A stretch of 64,000 nucleotides of DNA from Tetragonia tetragonoides. Taxonomy: Eukaryota; Streptophyta; Magnoliopsida; Caryophyllales; Aizoaceae. Each line of letters begins with the position of its first letter. Position 1 is the first letter of the stretch. This document shows, in pieces, positions 23,257 through 36,103 of this stretch. The stretch covers positions 16,695,307 through 16,759,306 of the forward strand of contig CM076139.1 of assembly GCA_038025085.1 (NCBI GenBank), in the 5' to 3' direction. The notes beneath the pieces were generated by a model. The model ran no database searches. It was not told where the DNA came from and was given only the letters and a program-made list of their open reading frames with translations. The position numbers and the translations under genes were made by a program.

Positions 23257-25163
23257 CAACTGTTGACAAATTTTTCGAGCGTATTTCTATGGGTGAAGGG
23301 GTACTTTGGGAATATCAACAAAGTCTTGCCCATTTGTACTTTTGTAGCTAGCCCCGGTTCGGTTTGGTGATCCCTTGTTTTATTCTTTGGAGGAGAAGCA
23401 AATTAGAAGGGTTCTTCTTTTCTTTTCTTTTCTTTTTTTTGAGGGGAATTAGAAGGGTTCTTCTTTGTCACAAATTATTGCACAAAAAAAAATTGTTGTT
23501 TTTCTTTTTTTAGTTTTATTTTCTTTATGAAATCCATTCATTTTATTAGTCATTTTATTTATATAGTGCATAGTTTTATTGAGTTCACACAATTACCTGA
23601 ACCTGGAATCTAAACGATAAGATTGGTACTAAATCATATTGGACCGTGTAGGCATTCAAATTTCATGGAAAGGGAGAGCATATTTTTCCCCTCCCATTCA
23701 GGATTAGAGTGGCAAAAATAAAAAAATCATGTAAATGAGGAAAATTGAAAAAATACTCATGAGAAATTTAAAAAGTCACTTATACCTACATATACACATT
23801 TAAGAGTTTCATAAAGCTAGCTAAAATAATTAAAACCACACACTCCAATAAAAAGAACAACGCAATTTGGTAAAAACCTCCTAAAAAGAATCACTTTTTG
23901 TTCAGAACCCCCTAAATCGTTGCTTTTTGTTCAGTACTCCCTTAAGTGTTTTGCCGGGCAAATTTCATAACTCTTTTCCAGATTTACCCTCAAGTGTAAA
24001 GCACCTGTCAATTAAAATGACCCCCTGTTTGACTGACATTACCCCATTTGACCATTTAATTGATTAATATTTGACTTAATTAACAAATCTAATCCCCCCT
24101 TAAAAACACAACACAGTCTTTCCCTCTCTTTGTCATTTGCACGACATTTCTCCATCCACTTATTCTCGGTCTAATGATAAACTCGAAGCGCCGAGAATAT
24201 GGAGATTTACCAAATTTACATTTTAGTAACATCATTAGATCGCGTAAAAAAATTTAAGTAAAGAAAAAGTAGAAATGATTAATGATCTAAGAGTTAAGTA
24301 ATTATATTTATAATTAAGTACCACAAAACCATTAATGTAAAGAAGTAAACATCGTCAATTCTATAAGGAGAGCGTACTTAAGATTCGAGTTGGAGTGAGG
24401 AAGGTTGATATATGCATGGGCTAACTTGCGTGATTTGAGAAGATAGATCTTTTTTTCTTTCTTTCTCCGCAATATAGAAGATGTGAAAGGTTGTCACGTT
24501 GAGAAAGATATTCATCATGTAGACGTAACCTCGATTTTTGTTTAGAGGAGAAAGTCACCTAGGCAATAATAGTGTTTGCTGCTCTTTAGCGCATTGAATA
24601 TTGAATAAGTTACATACTTTGATGCATAATTATATAAGTGATGCAAAAGAAAATTTAATATGGTATTAGACGAAACAATAAACTCGTGAAAAAATTCGGT
24701 CAAACATCTTTCATGATCCACCAACGAACATAAACATACTTTTGAAAAATATTTAGGGATTTAACACATTTATGTACCTCTATTACCTATGATTCGGTTC
24801 ATTGATTATACTTTTTAACAAATAAATAAAATTTTAAAAAATATCATTCAACCAAAATGCTTATGATAATAGCTACGTTAAAAATTAAAGGCAGTGCCCT
24901 AGACTTAAGGCATTTTCAATTAGTATTAAAACTTGAGTTTTGAAATCCATAGTTGGCACCCCCCTCTATAGACGAAGTTTATTCTATGAAAATTTCTTAT
25001 ATTATTTGTTTAATATGTATGATTTTCGTACTTTACCATTAATAAGCGCAAGCAACAAAATGGTCATTGTCACCCAACAAACCTCCAATAATTTAGAATT
25101 TTCTATAAATAAAGTCAGTACATCCAACTACTAGGGTACATGGAAGACTATGGCACCCTCCAC
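23257..25163. other. intergenic, AT-rich, no gene
   Basis: Upstream of SNX1. Contains (tttct)n-like tracts near 23420 with a short duplication of gaattagaagggttcttctt (23399-23421 and 23447-23465). A widespread-looking repeat phrase (ctttttgttcag) occurs twice near 23894 and 23930. No coding region or RNA gene seen. Confidence 0.4.
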
Positions 25164-25166
25164 TAA

Positions 25167-25433
25167 GGCTCTGTTTGATTCACCTTAATTTTACTTAAAT
25201 TTAGTTCAGTTCAGTTCAGTTTCTGTGTAACTTTATCACTCATATAATTTTTGATTCCGAAATAATTTTACGATGATAACTACGTCATTGAAAAGATCTC
25301 AAAGCATACTTTCAAATGAGTCCAATATTGACTATGTTTGGACGAATTCTAAATGGTTAATGGTCAACTTTAAAAAATCAATTAAGTTCAGTTCAGTTCA
25401 GATAAATTTTATCCAGGTGAATCAAACGGAGCC
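25167..25433. mobile_element. Tourist-type MITE (GGCTCTGTTTGATTCACC ends)
   Basis: A 267-bp element with inverted ends ggctctgtttgattcacc and the complementary ggtgaatcaaacggagcc, flanked by TAA on both sides (25164-25166 and 25434-25436). Both subterminal regions carry (cagtt)n repeats. A relative with the same ends and internal sequence lies at 38102-38438. There is no coding capacity; the frame crossing it is incidental. Confidence 0.85.
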
Positions 25434-25529
25434 TAAGTCTTATACTCACAATGTCATCTTTTGGCAATTCATAGTTTTTTATGCCTTTATCCCTTGTATG
25501 ATTTGTTTTTTTTTCAAACTAGTGTTACA

Positions 25530-25787
25530 ATTTTTTTTATATGATGGTAAGATCGGGCCTCCACTCAGCCCAGCCTATCTCAGACTGGTTCAAAGTTGAG
25601 TGTACAAATGACCCCCCAGCTCCCACTCCACCCCACCCATACCAGCTGGGTCAAGGCCCAACGGTTGATGTCACCCCCATATATTCATCAACCACATGAA
25701 TATATAGGAGTCCCAAGCCTTGAACTTGGGACCTCCAAGTTAGAAGGTGAGAGGATAACCATCAAAGCAAATGCCTCTTGGTTACCG
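25530..25787 (-). mobile_element. SINE-like element with 8-bp duplication
   Basis: On the minus strand the head gives a tRNA-like segment with a B-box match (aagttcaaggc). The body is about 180 bp and the 3' end is A-rich (ataaaaaaaatt). GTGTTACA flanks it at 25522-25529 and 25788-25795. The family differs from the SINE at 2618. A box assignment is weak. Confidence 0.6.
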
Positions 25788-25801
25788 GTGTTACATAATA
25801 A

Positions 25802-26013
25802 GGTCATGTTCTTTTCGTCGATTCCATGCTGCATTCCGTTCCGTTCCGTTTCGTTCCAATCCGTTCCGTTCCGCGCCGCATTCTGTACTTCATTTTGTCT
25901 CACATATTTTTGAATTATCCGCGCCGTGCCGTTCCGTTCCGTTTCGTTCCAATCCGTTCCGTTCCATTCCGTTTCTCACCGTCCCGCACCATTCCGTTGA
26001 AGAGAATAGGGCC
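25802..26013 (+). mobile_element. MITE with (TTCCG)n body, TAA duplication
   Basis: A 212-bp element flanked by TAA (25799-25801 and 26014-26016). Ends are ggtcatgttcttttcgtcg and gaagagaatagggcc, a degenerate inverted pair. The body is rich in ttccgttccg runs with a conserved middle (tacttcattttgtctcacat). The same family recurs three times at 58.05-59.0 kb. Confidence 0.8.
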
Positions 26014-26016
26014 TAA

Positions 26017-27670
26017 GTAAAACTCTATCCAAACAGAAAATTATTATTGCTTTAATTTAGAGTACTTTTTCTAATCCAAGATAAGTGTCAATTTACATTG
26101 TCCATGCAATCACTAGTTTGGTTACATAATACATATAAAATGATAATGCAAACAAACTAATGATATTATTTTACATATGTGTCATGAGTGTCGACAACTC
26201 GCCAAATTATACAAAATACTGAATCACTTACAACATCTTTAGAAAAAAAGTTTCACAACAAAAATGACTCCTTGTATAGTATGTTAGAAACGAAATTTCG
26301 TACGTAGGAGCTTATATGAATGAAGTACGTTACTCATAAGAAATACGTAAGAAGATTACTCAAATATTGTTTGGTAACTTTTGGTGAATTTAAAATTAAA
26401 AGATGCATTTTAACAACTATAGCACATCCTATATACTAAGGAAAGTTTAGTGAAAGTGAATTACTATGTAATAGTGCTCGAATGCATTGGTTTTAACCAA
26501 ACATCTATATATTAAAGTATAAAAAGATAATATAGGCACATATTTCAAATGGATAAATTAGTGCATCTAGATGTCTAGACATGTCGACATACATTGGGAG
26601 TGTGTGGATAAGATAAACGTTTAGATATTACTTTATCATTTACCCAAAATCCTAATATTAGAATCCTATTTTCACACCAAAAAAGGAAAACAATTTGATA
26701 GATAGAACAAAGAGTTTGTTTTAATCCAACTAAGCGAACGATATCATCATTTGAATTTCAAATGGATAAGGTATGAATTAGGAAATTGTGTAAGAAAGTT
26801 AAATTGTCCCACAAAAAAAAAATGGTATGTTTGGGTATACTCCAATTGGTAGGGTATCTCTCATTTATAAGAAATCCATTTTAATAATTATAAAATTATA
26901 TTATATTCATCATAGATATCAATTAATCAAATGATGCATGCTTACACAATCAGATTTTAAGGAAGCTCGCTTCAAGTTTTAAAATAATGTGGATGCCACT
27001 TTGGCCATTTTTTTTTATATTGATATTAGATTGCAACTACAATTGCTTCCATGTGTTATTGAAAAACAAACTATGGATAAGATTCATAAGAATTATAATG
27101 TGTGAAATTTTTTAGCACATACATTAACTGTTGCACGGTTGCATTTCATTCTATATTTTGACACGTTAGTTAACATATTTCTTTATATTTTAAAATTTTC
27201 ACAACTTAAAACAATTAATTTTATTTTTTTTTACAAACAAGTGACCGGACACTCTCATCCTTTAACCAAAGTCGAGAATTTGAATCTAGGTGTGAACCTA
27301 ATACATCCATTTTATTATTTTTTATTATTTTCATCATGATTTATATTTCTATATTATTCACAAGAAAAAAAGAGCCCTATTTTATTTATTTATTTATTTT
27401 TATCAAAACGACATTTTGATCAAAATATTCAGAAGCAGAAAGGCAAACACGACTTGTTCAATTCTTTCAGACTTTCACAGTTCACCCACATCCTGTGCAA
27501 ATGGCTGTGCCCATGATGACGACTATACTACCAATGACTTTCCTCTTATTGGCTTTTCTTGAAACTGCGTCTCTCCGCCACGTTTTTCCCTTCCTTCCTC
27601 ATTTTCTCTCTCCTCTCTTCCATCCCATTTCTGATTTTCTTTCGTCTTTATCCAATCTCTCTCCTCCCTT
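26017..27670. other. intergenic, AT-rich, no gene
   Basis: No coding region or RNA gene supported. Mostly AT-rich DNA with a short (ttta)n run near 27379-27398. The last few hundred bases are presumably the upstream promoter of the S40 gene. Confidence 0.4.
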
Positions 27671-27676
27671 TATAAA
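27671..27676 (+). promoter_or_regulatory. TATA box of the S40 gene
   Basis: TATAAA set in a pyrimidine-rich stretch, 98 bp before the ATG at 27774. It predicts a leader of roughly 65-70 nt that begins near the CT-rich tract at 27700-27730. Confidence 0.65.
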
Positions 27677-27773
27677 CCCTCCCACTCACACTATTCATCC
27701 CCCCCCCCTCTCTCTCTTTCTCTCTCCTCTAACCACATTCATCAATCCTTCAATTCTTCAATTCACATCAACA

Positions 27774-28379
27774 ATGGAGATCGCCGGCATTACCAACTTC
27801 CGTTACCGTCACCGACAATCCCCTTCCTCCGATCACTTCCTCGGCTTCTTCTCTCTCTCCGACAACAACTCCTCCTTTTTCTCCGGCGACGACGATAACG
27901 GCGAGTTCCACGAGTCAGAGGTCCTCTTGTCCGGTAACTCGGTCGACTCAACTCAGTCCACACCTCGTCGGAAACTAGGGTTCCGTCTACCGGAAAAACA
28001 CTCCGGCATCCTCTCCGCTCTCTCCGACGACGCCGTGCCCCTCTCTCCCTCAAAAACGCCGTTTCGCACCATCCCGAAGCCTCACCGAGTCACCGATACC
28101 GAGTTGACTCAGTCGACTAGAAGGTTCCAGAACTCGGCACCGATCAATGTGCCAATGGCGATGATGATATCGAGGAAGAGGTTCGGACAGCTTGATGGCG
28201 TCAATGTCGATGATGATGACGACGGTGATGATGAGGAGATGTTGCCGCCACATGAGATTGTAGCGATGAAGCTGAAAACGACGTCATCAGTGCTTGAAAG
28301 TGTTGGGAGGACTTTGAAAGGGAGAGATCTGAGGCAAGTGCGAAACGCTGTGTGGCGTCGAACTGGTTTTCTTGATTAA
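27774..28379 (+). CDS. senescence regulator S40 (DUF584) family protein
   Basis: Intronless, 201 residues. The frame is open upstream to 27495, but I choose ATG 27774 (MEIAGITNFRYR). It follows a TATA box by about 100 bp, and the upstream extension is low-complexity Pro/Leu from leader sequence. The protein is Ser-rich, with a short acidic run (DDDDDGDDEE, about residues 150-159). It ends in the S40 signature: PPHEIVAMK, then SSVLESVGRTLKGRDLRQVRN and AVWRRTGFLD. S40 proteins are small, largely nuclear plant proteins whose founding member rises in barley leaf senescence; the biochemical role is unknown. No close neighbour shares its strand. Confidence 0.9.
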   Translation: MEIAGITNFRYRHRQSPSSDHFLGFFSLSDNNSSFFSGDDDNGEFHESEVLLSGNSVDSTQSTPRRKLGFRLPEKHSGILSALSDDAVPLSPSKTPFRTIPKPHRVTDTELTQSTRRFQNSAPINVPMAMMISRKRFGQLDGVNVDDDDDGDDEEMLPPHEIVAMKLKTTSSVLESVGRTLKGRDLRQVRNAVWRRTGFLD

Positions 28380-31009
28380 CAAGGTTGGGCTCTGTTTGGT
28401 TTGGTAGGTGAATAATGAAAGTCTCTTGTTTTTTGGTTAGTACTTTCATTGTCACTGAAAATGTGAAGAAAATTAAAGGTAGTATATAATTATATATTGA
28501 TTAGTCTTGAAAAATTAGCAATTATAGGTACTCGTAGTAATATGAGTGATTACTGAATCACTGAACGAGGTTGTAGTTTTGATTTATTTTTTTTATTTTT
28601 ATTTTTGGTTGTGGTACTTATTTGTTTGAAGGAAAAATTGCTGTGATCCTTGAAACATTAGGCTTATAATTAAGAAATGTGTCTTATCAAAAAAAAAAAA
28701 ATTAAGAAATGTGAATTTTTGGACATTTATATATGATGCATCATGTTCATGCATGTCAATGAGAATCAATATTATATAATTATATCTTTGGTTTTGGTCA
28801 ATATTGTTGTTTATGAAGCAATCACAATTGAATATATGAAGCATTGTGGTTTTTGGAATTGAATTTATCTCGGCATTGATCTTTCTATAATCTGCGACAA
28901 TGTTGTTGGGACTCGGCTAAGTGTCAGAGAGTCTCGTACCCATATTCATATTGGACTCGGTCATTTTATGAAAATTTTGCATATTTTTCGCTTACCATGA
29001 AGTATCCTTATCCATACCCATGTCGGAGAGTACTTGAGGCAAAATAAAGCGTTTGAGCAACATAGATTTGGGACATTATAGATGATAACTTACTTTTGAT
29101 CATATATGTATCTGTTTTGATGAAGCATCACAATTGAATGCTTATTTGTAATGGAAAAGAAATTCAAATTTCTCTCAGTCCATTATCCATGTTACACTAT
29201 GCTCTATGGTGCATTGTAATTGGACACTTTGTGCATGGAGTTGAATTTATCTCGGTACCTTTTGTAATTTTGATTGGAATTTTAGCATTCAATTGAAATA
29301 CTTGAGGATATGGTGATTTCCTTCAAATAGGGAGACCTCAGATCTACTATACATGATTCAATTGTTATGTTATGAGTTATCTGAGAAACAGATTACATGT
29401 GAAGATATTAGAAAGGGGATAATTGCTCACATCTTACAAGCAATAGGTTTGAGCTTGGTGTAGATAGTGAAGTCGTGCATCCCGTTCCTGATAATGACTT
29501 GTGATTAAGTCTATTTTTTAAATGAGAGTGGTTTTTTTATCAATTTCAAAAGAAAAATAAAAAAATCTTAGGAGCAATGGGGACATTTTTGGATAAAGGA
29601 TAAGATATGTGTGTACAAAATGCGAAGGATTTATTGACAAAATTGTTGTTGAATGGATATAGCCATATTCTAATAATAGATGCAACTGGAGTTGTACTTG
29701 TACTAAAACTACTAACCAACCAAAATGATGTAGCCTGCTGCCTGTGTGTTGCTGAAATGTCATCTAGTGGCCATTTATGGAATTAAATAAATGTGCCATT
29801 TTTAGTTGTTTGGTAAAGGACGGTACTAAGAGGGATCACATTCATGGATTCCCCACCGTATGTGTAGATGCTTGAATTATTCAATATCAACTAATCAGTT
29901 ATTTGTGGATGTTAGCTGGGTTCTGTATGACGCTGTATCTGTTTGCATCAATCTACCTTCTCATACACATATATACCATTACTTGCGCAATGCAATTACG
30001 TATTTAGACATTGGGTGTGTTCTTTTTCACTAAATGTACTCCACCGAACTAAACTGAAATATGTAAAAGAAAAAATAGATCACGTCATTGAACATCATTG
30101 AACTGTATTGAATTTATTCTTGAGCAAGTGGAAAAGAACACCCCCTAATATCCATGGCTCGTCTTAGTGTTAATCACCCTTATTCTATGATACATTGATA
30201 CTAGTCTGAATTAGGAAAATGCAGAATGATGTCGTGGTTTGATTGCAGTCATTGAACCAATGTATACTCATCATAATAAAGATAAAATAAAGATATGTTC
30301 TTTTCACTTACTCATTAATTGGTTCAGTTCACTGAAGTTGAGTTCAGTTTAGTTGAATGGAAAATAACAAACTATAACTATTAAATTCAAAATAATCTCC
30401 AACAAAGGAAGGAGTTTTGAACCTGCAATATTTCAGAATATCCTTCAAGCAGAGATTTATGCTTCTAATTTGAATAGTTTATCCGAGAAACAAATTTTGT
30501 GACTACCTTGTATCCCGCAAATAATAAAATACCAAAGCATATGCGGTTTTGGTGCTTCATTTAGTTACCTTTTTTCTCTCCCCTTTTCCCTTTTCTTTTG
30601 GATAGGCTCATATGCTTCACAATTCACATGGTAATTGGTTACTTTGCTTTGAGGTATTTTATTGAATTGAATAGTATACCCAGCAAAGAGCACAAAGTTA
30701 AGTCAATTAAATACGGAAATTGTATTTGTAGATCTATGAAACTCTCGGCATTGTGCCTTTTTGGTCGGAAAGAAATACTGACAAGCTTTGAGATGTCTTC
30801 ACCTAATTATATTCACCTTTGCCAAAGTCATATTTTGCCACTTTTTCATGTTATTTTGTTGAGTAAAATATGAAACTTCAATTATATTATATCTGCTTTA
30901 ATTAATACCATATTATATTGCAAGTAACAGCATGGTATATTAGATTAGCGTATGACTCCCACGCAATATGGTGTGTAGATTGTAATCAATCAATCAATCA
31001 ATCAATCAA
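28380..31009. other. intergenic downstream of S40
   Basis: No gene found. Holds the S40 3' UTR, an A-run near 28690, the small MITE at 30013-30145 and a degraded relative at about 30296-30371 (tgttcttttcact ... aatggaaaataaca). Just before the Helitron is an (AATC)n tetranucleotide run (30984-31010). Confidence 0.45.
30013..30145. mobile_element. small MITE, GGGTGTGTTCTTTT ends
   Basis: A 133-bp element with inverted ends gggtgtgttctttttcact and aagtggaaaagaacaccccc. The right flank is TAA, but the left flank is not a clear match, so the target duplication is uncertain. The ends resemble those of the outer element at 38070-38532. Confidence 0.6.
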
Positions 31010-31593
31010 TCTTCTCTCTCTCTATATATATAAAGCTGACATATTTCGTGAGTTTTGAGCCATGCCACATCATTAAATGTATTATTAGAATAATTTTTAA
31101 AAAAATAAAATTGAGAGTTTGACTTGTGATGAATAACTAGAGTTTTATAAGTGTTATAACTTAATCTTTGTCGAAACTTCAAAAGCAAATGTAATCTTCT
31201 ACACATCTTCAAAAAAAATTTATATTTGTACCATCATATTCACATCGAAAAATACTTCAAAATGAAAAAATAAAATTGAGAGTTTTACTTGTGATGAATA
31301 ACTAGAGTTTTATAAGTGTTATAACTTAATCTTTGCCGAAACTTCAAAAGCAAATGTAATCTTCTACACATCTTCAAAAAAAAAAATTATATTTGTACCT
31401 TCGTATTCGCATCGGAAAATACTTCAAAATGAGATGCATTTACAATATGTTTAATATTAACGTATAAGATCATATCCAATTTTAATTAGCGTAAATATAT
31501 TTTAAAATATATAATATTGAAGAATAAAATTACAAGGAAAATAATAAAAATATATATAACTTAACTCGTGCATCGCACGGGCATCATTACTAG
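31010..31593 (+). mobile_element. non-autonomous Helitron
   Basis: Starts with TC after an A, followed by tatatatataaagctgac. It ends with the palindrome gtgcatcgcac inside actcgtgcatcgcacgggc, then CTAG and a flanking T. This is the Helitron pattern: insertion between A and T, a hairpin near the 3' end, a CTRR terminus and no target duplication. Inside is a 165-bp tandem duplication (about 31103-31432). It has no Rep/helicase coding. Confidence 0.8.
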
Positions 31594-32180
31594 TATATAT
31601 ATATAAAGGAGCATATTTCAGGAGCAATGAGGCATGCCACGTAGGCGAGAATTTTAAGAGCGCGCCACCTAAGCGAAGATGAAGACAAAAAATAGAGTTT
31701 GATTTGGAATAATATATTAGGACTAAAACTATATCTTCTTATTAAAAATCAAATATAACTTTGCTTATACAATTCAAAAAATCTTAAATTTTATACCAAA
31801 AGATTCGGCTCGAAAAGTACTTTAAAATGATATGCATATATATAATTTGATTAGTCATATTTTTATCTTTAATAGTTAAAGTATGGGGTATATATCCTTA
31901 TAAATTTGGGATCATAACATTATTGTAAATATATCAATCATGTTATAATCATCAACATAAACTGTAAATATATAAAAAATAATGATAATTAACAACAAAT
32001 AATAAGAATAACTTACACTCCCTACCTACCCAAAACTCTTCCAATGACAACTACTCCATAGTGATATATCGAATTTAAATAAAGTTAGGATTGAAGAAAA
32101 CTCAATAACTCATATTTTCTTTGTTCCTTTATTAGGTGGATGCCCGTGAGTATGCCCGTGCGTTGCACGGACTGTGATTA
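31594..32180 (+). mobile_element. Helitron-related fragment
   Basis: Directly after the first Helitron, tataaaggagcatatttcaggagc and aggcatgccacgtagg resemble the Helitron 5' ends at 31.0 and 34.7 kb. Near 32152-32170 lies gcccgtgcgttgcacgg, the Helitron 3' hairpin. A CTRR terminus is not seen, so the boundaries are approximate. Confidence 0.5.
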
Positions 32181-34678
32181 TATAATAAAATTAATATAAC
32201 GTGATTATTAATCTCATCGAAAAATCAAAGTGTAGTTGTCACTTATGAAAAGTTATTAGTAATATATGGATAAATATTTATATAATCCATTTAATATCAT
32301 GAATGCCATATAATAAGATTACTATGACTTTATAGGGCATTTTATCTAATTTAAACTCTTATCATCAATTTCAATCAACTATTAATTAACTCATCCCATA
32401 TGTTACATGATCCAATAGGTAATAGTTCAAAGTCTTTATATGCTTGATGTTGAATATGCTCTTATGTTGATATAAGTGTACAACTAACCTTCCAAAGATA
32501 TGATCTTTCTTTTATGGTAAAATCAGTTTAAATGTCTAATGTATACATAACTACTTTTCAAAAAATAAACAAGTTTTAGACGTAAACCTTAGAATAGCAA
32601 AACATATTTTAATGCTTGCTTGTTTTTTCAAAGTTATATGCCGTCAAAGTACTGCTTTAAAGAACGCAAAAAGTCCAATGTAATTTTATTTGTGGTCCGG
32701 AGGGAGTACATTAATAATTATAAAGTTGAAGGAAACATAAACTAGAGCCCTAAAATAACATGGGGGATCTATATATTACGTACAGTTATAAAATTATACG
32801 TGATAATGGTAAAGTTTCCTACTAAGGTTGAACCTAGAATCATTTTAGATTCATCGTTTATTTCTTTATTCTACACATACTCTTTTTATTATATTTTATC
32901 TTGAGATTGCTTTTTAAATTTTTATAACTAATATACGTATCTTTTCTCTTATTTTTAAATTGCAACTCTTTAGTTATGTCAGCTTGTCAAGCTAATTACC
33001 TTTTTAGGTGGACGCATCTTATGTTGTAAATTAATAGAACATATTACAAATGAATCTCATTTTAAAGGCTATTTCGTACTCGTTCCAATGGTGTAAGAAA
33101 TTTAATTTTTTAAGCGGTGAAAGTAAAGTTATATGCTTTTTAAAATCTAATAATCTACTCTTTAATGATTTAGGAAAGTATAACTTTAGTATATATTCTA
33201 TACCAAAACCTCTAATTAATAGTGTACTCTTTAACGATTTAGGAAAGTACAACTTTAGTATATATATTCTATACCAAAACATAAATTTCTATTTTATATT
33301 TATATTAAAATTTTATTATAATGACTTGCTTAGGTGGACGCCTTCAATGCTGTCAGAGAATGCCTCTAATATATAGATATTATGATTATGATTTTACAGA
33401 TAACTGATGTAAACTATTTTTGACAAGGTTAGAGTTGGAGTGTTTATAGGAAACTTTTGACGAGGTTAGAGTTAGAGTGTTTATAGGAAACCTAATGATC
33501 AACATCTCAACTATTATATATGTATATATATGCACTAACTAATTTTCCCACCTTCAAAAGTGACCAATCCTCCGTCTTTTTTCATTCTCCTTTATTTGCA
33601 TTGTAATTCATATATTTTTTAGATCCTTTTTATGTTTACTACTTCTATTACATATTTACATTATTATATTATGAAGTTGTTAATTTGACTAACTAAACAT
33701 GATTGTTTATGCAGATTTCTTCTCCTCCTCTATCTTCATTACTCTACTTTGTGTTATTTACTTCACCTTTGCACCAAGCTTCATTAGAAAATAATTGGTT
33801 TACTAATAAAACATCACTTCCTGCAAATTTAGGGATGATTAATGAAGTATCCAAAAGTAAATAGCAATTTTTCAGTAAATCGTTTTTCTTTTTTTTCTTT
33901 TTTTCTTTTTCTTTTTGGTGTTATCTCTCATACTAATTTATGGGTTGGATAATTTCAATTTTACGGGTGAAGATTTTTTTATACATACAGGCTTATAATA
34001 TTCATGATAATTAATCATTTATATAATGTTTACATACAAAAATGACAGGATTTATAGGTAAAGTTATTTTAAAAAAGTTTTCTCTTTCTGACATATGGTT
34101 TAATTTGTTTCGAATATTTATATATGTTGACATCTAATTATTAATCTTTCTGCTTGATATAATTGATAGGTGGCTTTTGATAAGAGATCAGCTAGCTAAA
34201 AGAATGAATATGCTTTGGTCATATATATCGGTCAATATGCTACCAATATGGAGTATATGCATGTACATTGAGCATCATGAACATTGATTAAAAAAAAAAC
34301 ATTAGAAGAATTATTTATGTGAATAGGATAGTAATATCCTTAAGAGCGGGAGACCACAAACCTTATATGAGACGGTGTTATGTATGAGACGTGATACTTA
34401 TAAACAAAAACGTAATACCACCATACATGAAAAGCGATATTTTCAGATAAAAAAGTGATACCTCACACATGAGTCCACCTCATAAGAAAGTTTTTGATAT
34501 GAAGTTAAAGGATATTAATTAAAATTTCACTGTGTTGTGATTTATTATTATTTATTATTATTATTTTTTTATTGTTGTAGCCTTGCAGGGTTTTTTTCTT
34601 GGACAATTTTTATCAAGGTATTCAACAGAAAATGAAAGCTTTTGATTTATTATTGTATAATCATAATCATAATCAATG
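32181..34678. other. AT-rich DNA with local tandem duplications
   Basis: No gene. Two obvious local duplications: a unit of about 65-70 bp at 33160-33283 (tctttaatgatttaggaaag repeated as tctttaacgatttaggaaag), and a 45-bp unit at 33421-33491 (ggttagagttggagtgttta repeated). A transposon-end phrase (gagacggtgttatgtatgagac) lies near 34370. The short reading frames here come from the duplicated AT-rich sequence. Confidence 0.45.
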
Positions 34679-36018
34679 TCTAAATATAAAGCTGACATTT
34701 TTCAAGAGTTTGGAGGCATGCCACATCATTAAATGTATTATTAGGAAAGATATATTTATAAATCTAATAAAGTTTCGGATAATGAAAAAGAGAGTTTCAC
34801 TTGTGATCAATAGCTAGAGTCTTATTGGCGTTATAACTTGATCATTGTCGAATATTCAAAATCGAATATAGCTTTTCTACCCATCTTAAAAAATAATTAT
34901 ATTTACACCATCATATTCGTATCGAAAAATACTTCAGAATGAGATGCATTTATGGTATGCTTACAAAAAATGTATAAGATTGCTTCCAATGTTAATTTCG
35001 TAAAAAAAATTTACAATATGATATCTAAGAATAAAATAGAAAAGAACAAATAATACGAACTTTAACATTATTACAGAGAAACATTTTTCGGGAGCATTGA
35101 GCTACGCCACCTAAGCAATCACAACCAAGTTGAAAATTAACAAAATTATTTTTATATAAAAGATAATCGCTCCTATATTAGTAGTGGAACAACACACTCT
35201 TTTATTGTTTTAACATTTTTTGGTCGAAAATTAACGCTTTTCCCGACGATCAATAGTGTCTAACAAAAATAAATAGTTTTTATTTTTTAGTCTAAAAGTA
35301 GCACTTTTTGTTCAAACTATAACTGTCTAAGACCATCTTACATGTATTTTTGTGTAAATACATACGTGGTAGAAGCGCATAGATTCATATCGATTATGTT
35401 ATTTTGCAATTTATTTTGTATTTCCTTCGTTGCTCTATATATTTATTTTTTTGTATCATTGATCTATCGGTCATAAAAGTTCAAAATAGTAAATAGAGGA
35501 AAAAAAATAAGAGCTTATCTATATTTTTTTAATCACAAAATTGAAGTATCTTTTTGATTGTAAACATTATGTACCGTTTTACGATATACAAGTGAAATAT
35601 AAAATGTTCATCGTTATAAAACTTATAATCAACTAAAAATGCAGTCCTGTGATAAAAAAATTACCCTTAAATGCGTATTTCGGTGTCTATATAGTTCACT
35701 GACTATATATCGAATGAAAAATATTCCGTTCGTCTCAGATAAATGGTTACAGTTGTTTTTTCAAGGTCAAAGTTCATAAATTTGTGAAAAAATGCAAAGA
35801 TTTATAATGTAAAAATACTTTTGTTAGGTACATCTTAAATAGTATTTTTGGAAAATCATAATTTTATAATTTATATATTTACATAATTACCAATTATTTA
35901 TGGTCGAAGTGGTGCATTGAAAACCATGAAAAGCAATTGTAACCTTTTGTTTGGGATGGAGGGAGTATTAGTTATGATATTTAATGTAACTCGTGCATCG
36001 CACGGGCTTTAAAACTAG
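34679..36018 (+). mobile_element. non-autonomous Helitron with nested Stowaway
   Basis: The 5' part (tctaaatataaagctgac, then gcatgccacatcattaaatg) matches the Helitron at 31010. The 3' end has the same actcgtgcatcgcacgggc hairpin followed by CTAG and T. It is 1340 bp. A second head-like motif near 35090 (cgggagcattgagctacgcc) suggests nested or chimeric structure. The base before TC is G rather than A, so the exact 5' end is not certain. Confidence 0.7.
35724..35965. mobile_element. Stowaway MITE inside Helitron
   Basis: The 242-bp element ends in ttccgttcgtctcagataaa on the left and tttgggatggagggag on the right, whose reverse complement is the Stowaway ctccctccatcccaaa. The dinucleotide TA flanks it on both sides. 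Internal sequence is shared with the outer Stowaway at 57223. Confidence 0.75.
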
Positions 36019-36103
36019 TATAAGACAAGCATGGAGGATTCTTCCCCTTTATTTGTTAGTGTTTCAAACGAGGTCTTTTATAGTCTTCTTTAATTTAATA
36101 ATA

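Noticed and set aside
27495..27773. N-terminal extension of the S40 protein
   Set aside because: The frame is open, but the sequence is CT-rich leader with a TATA box inside it; family members start at about MEIAG.
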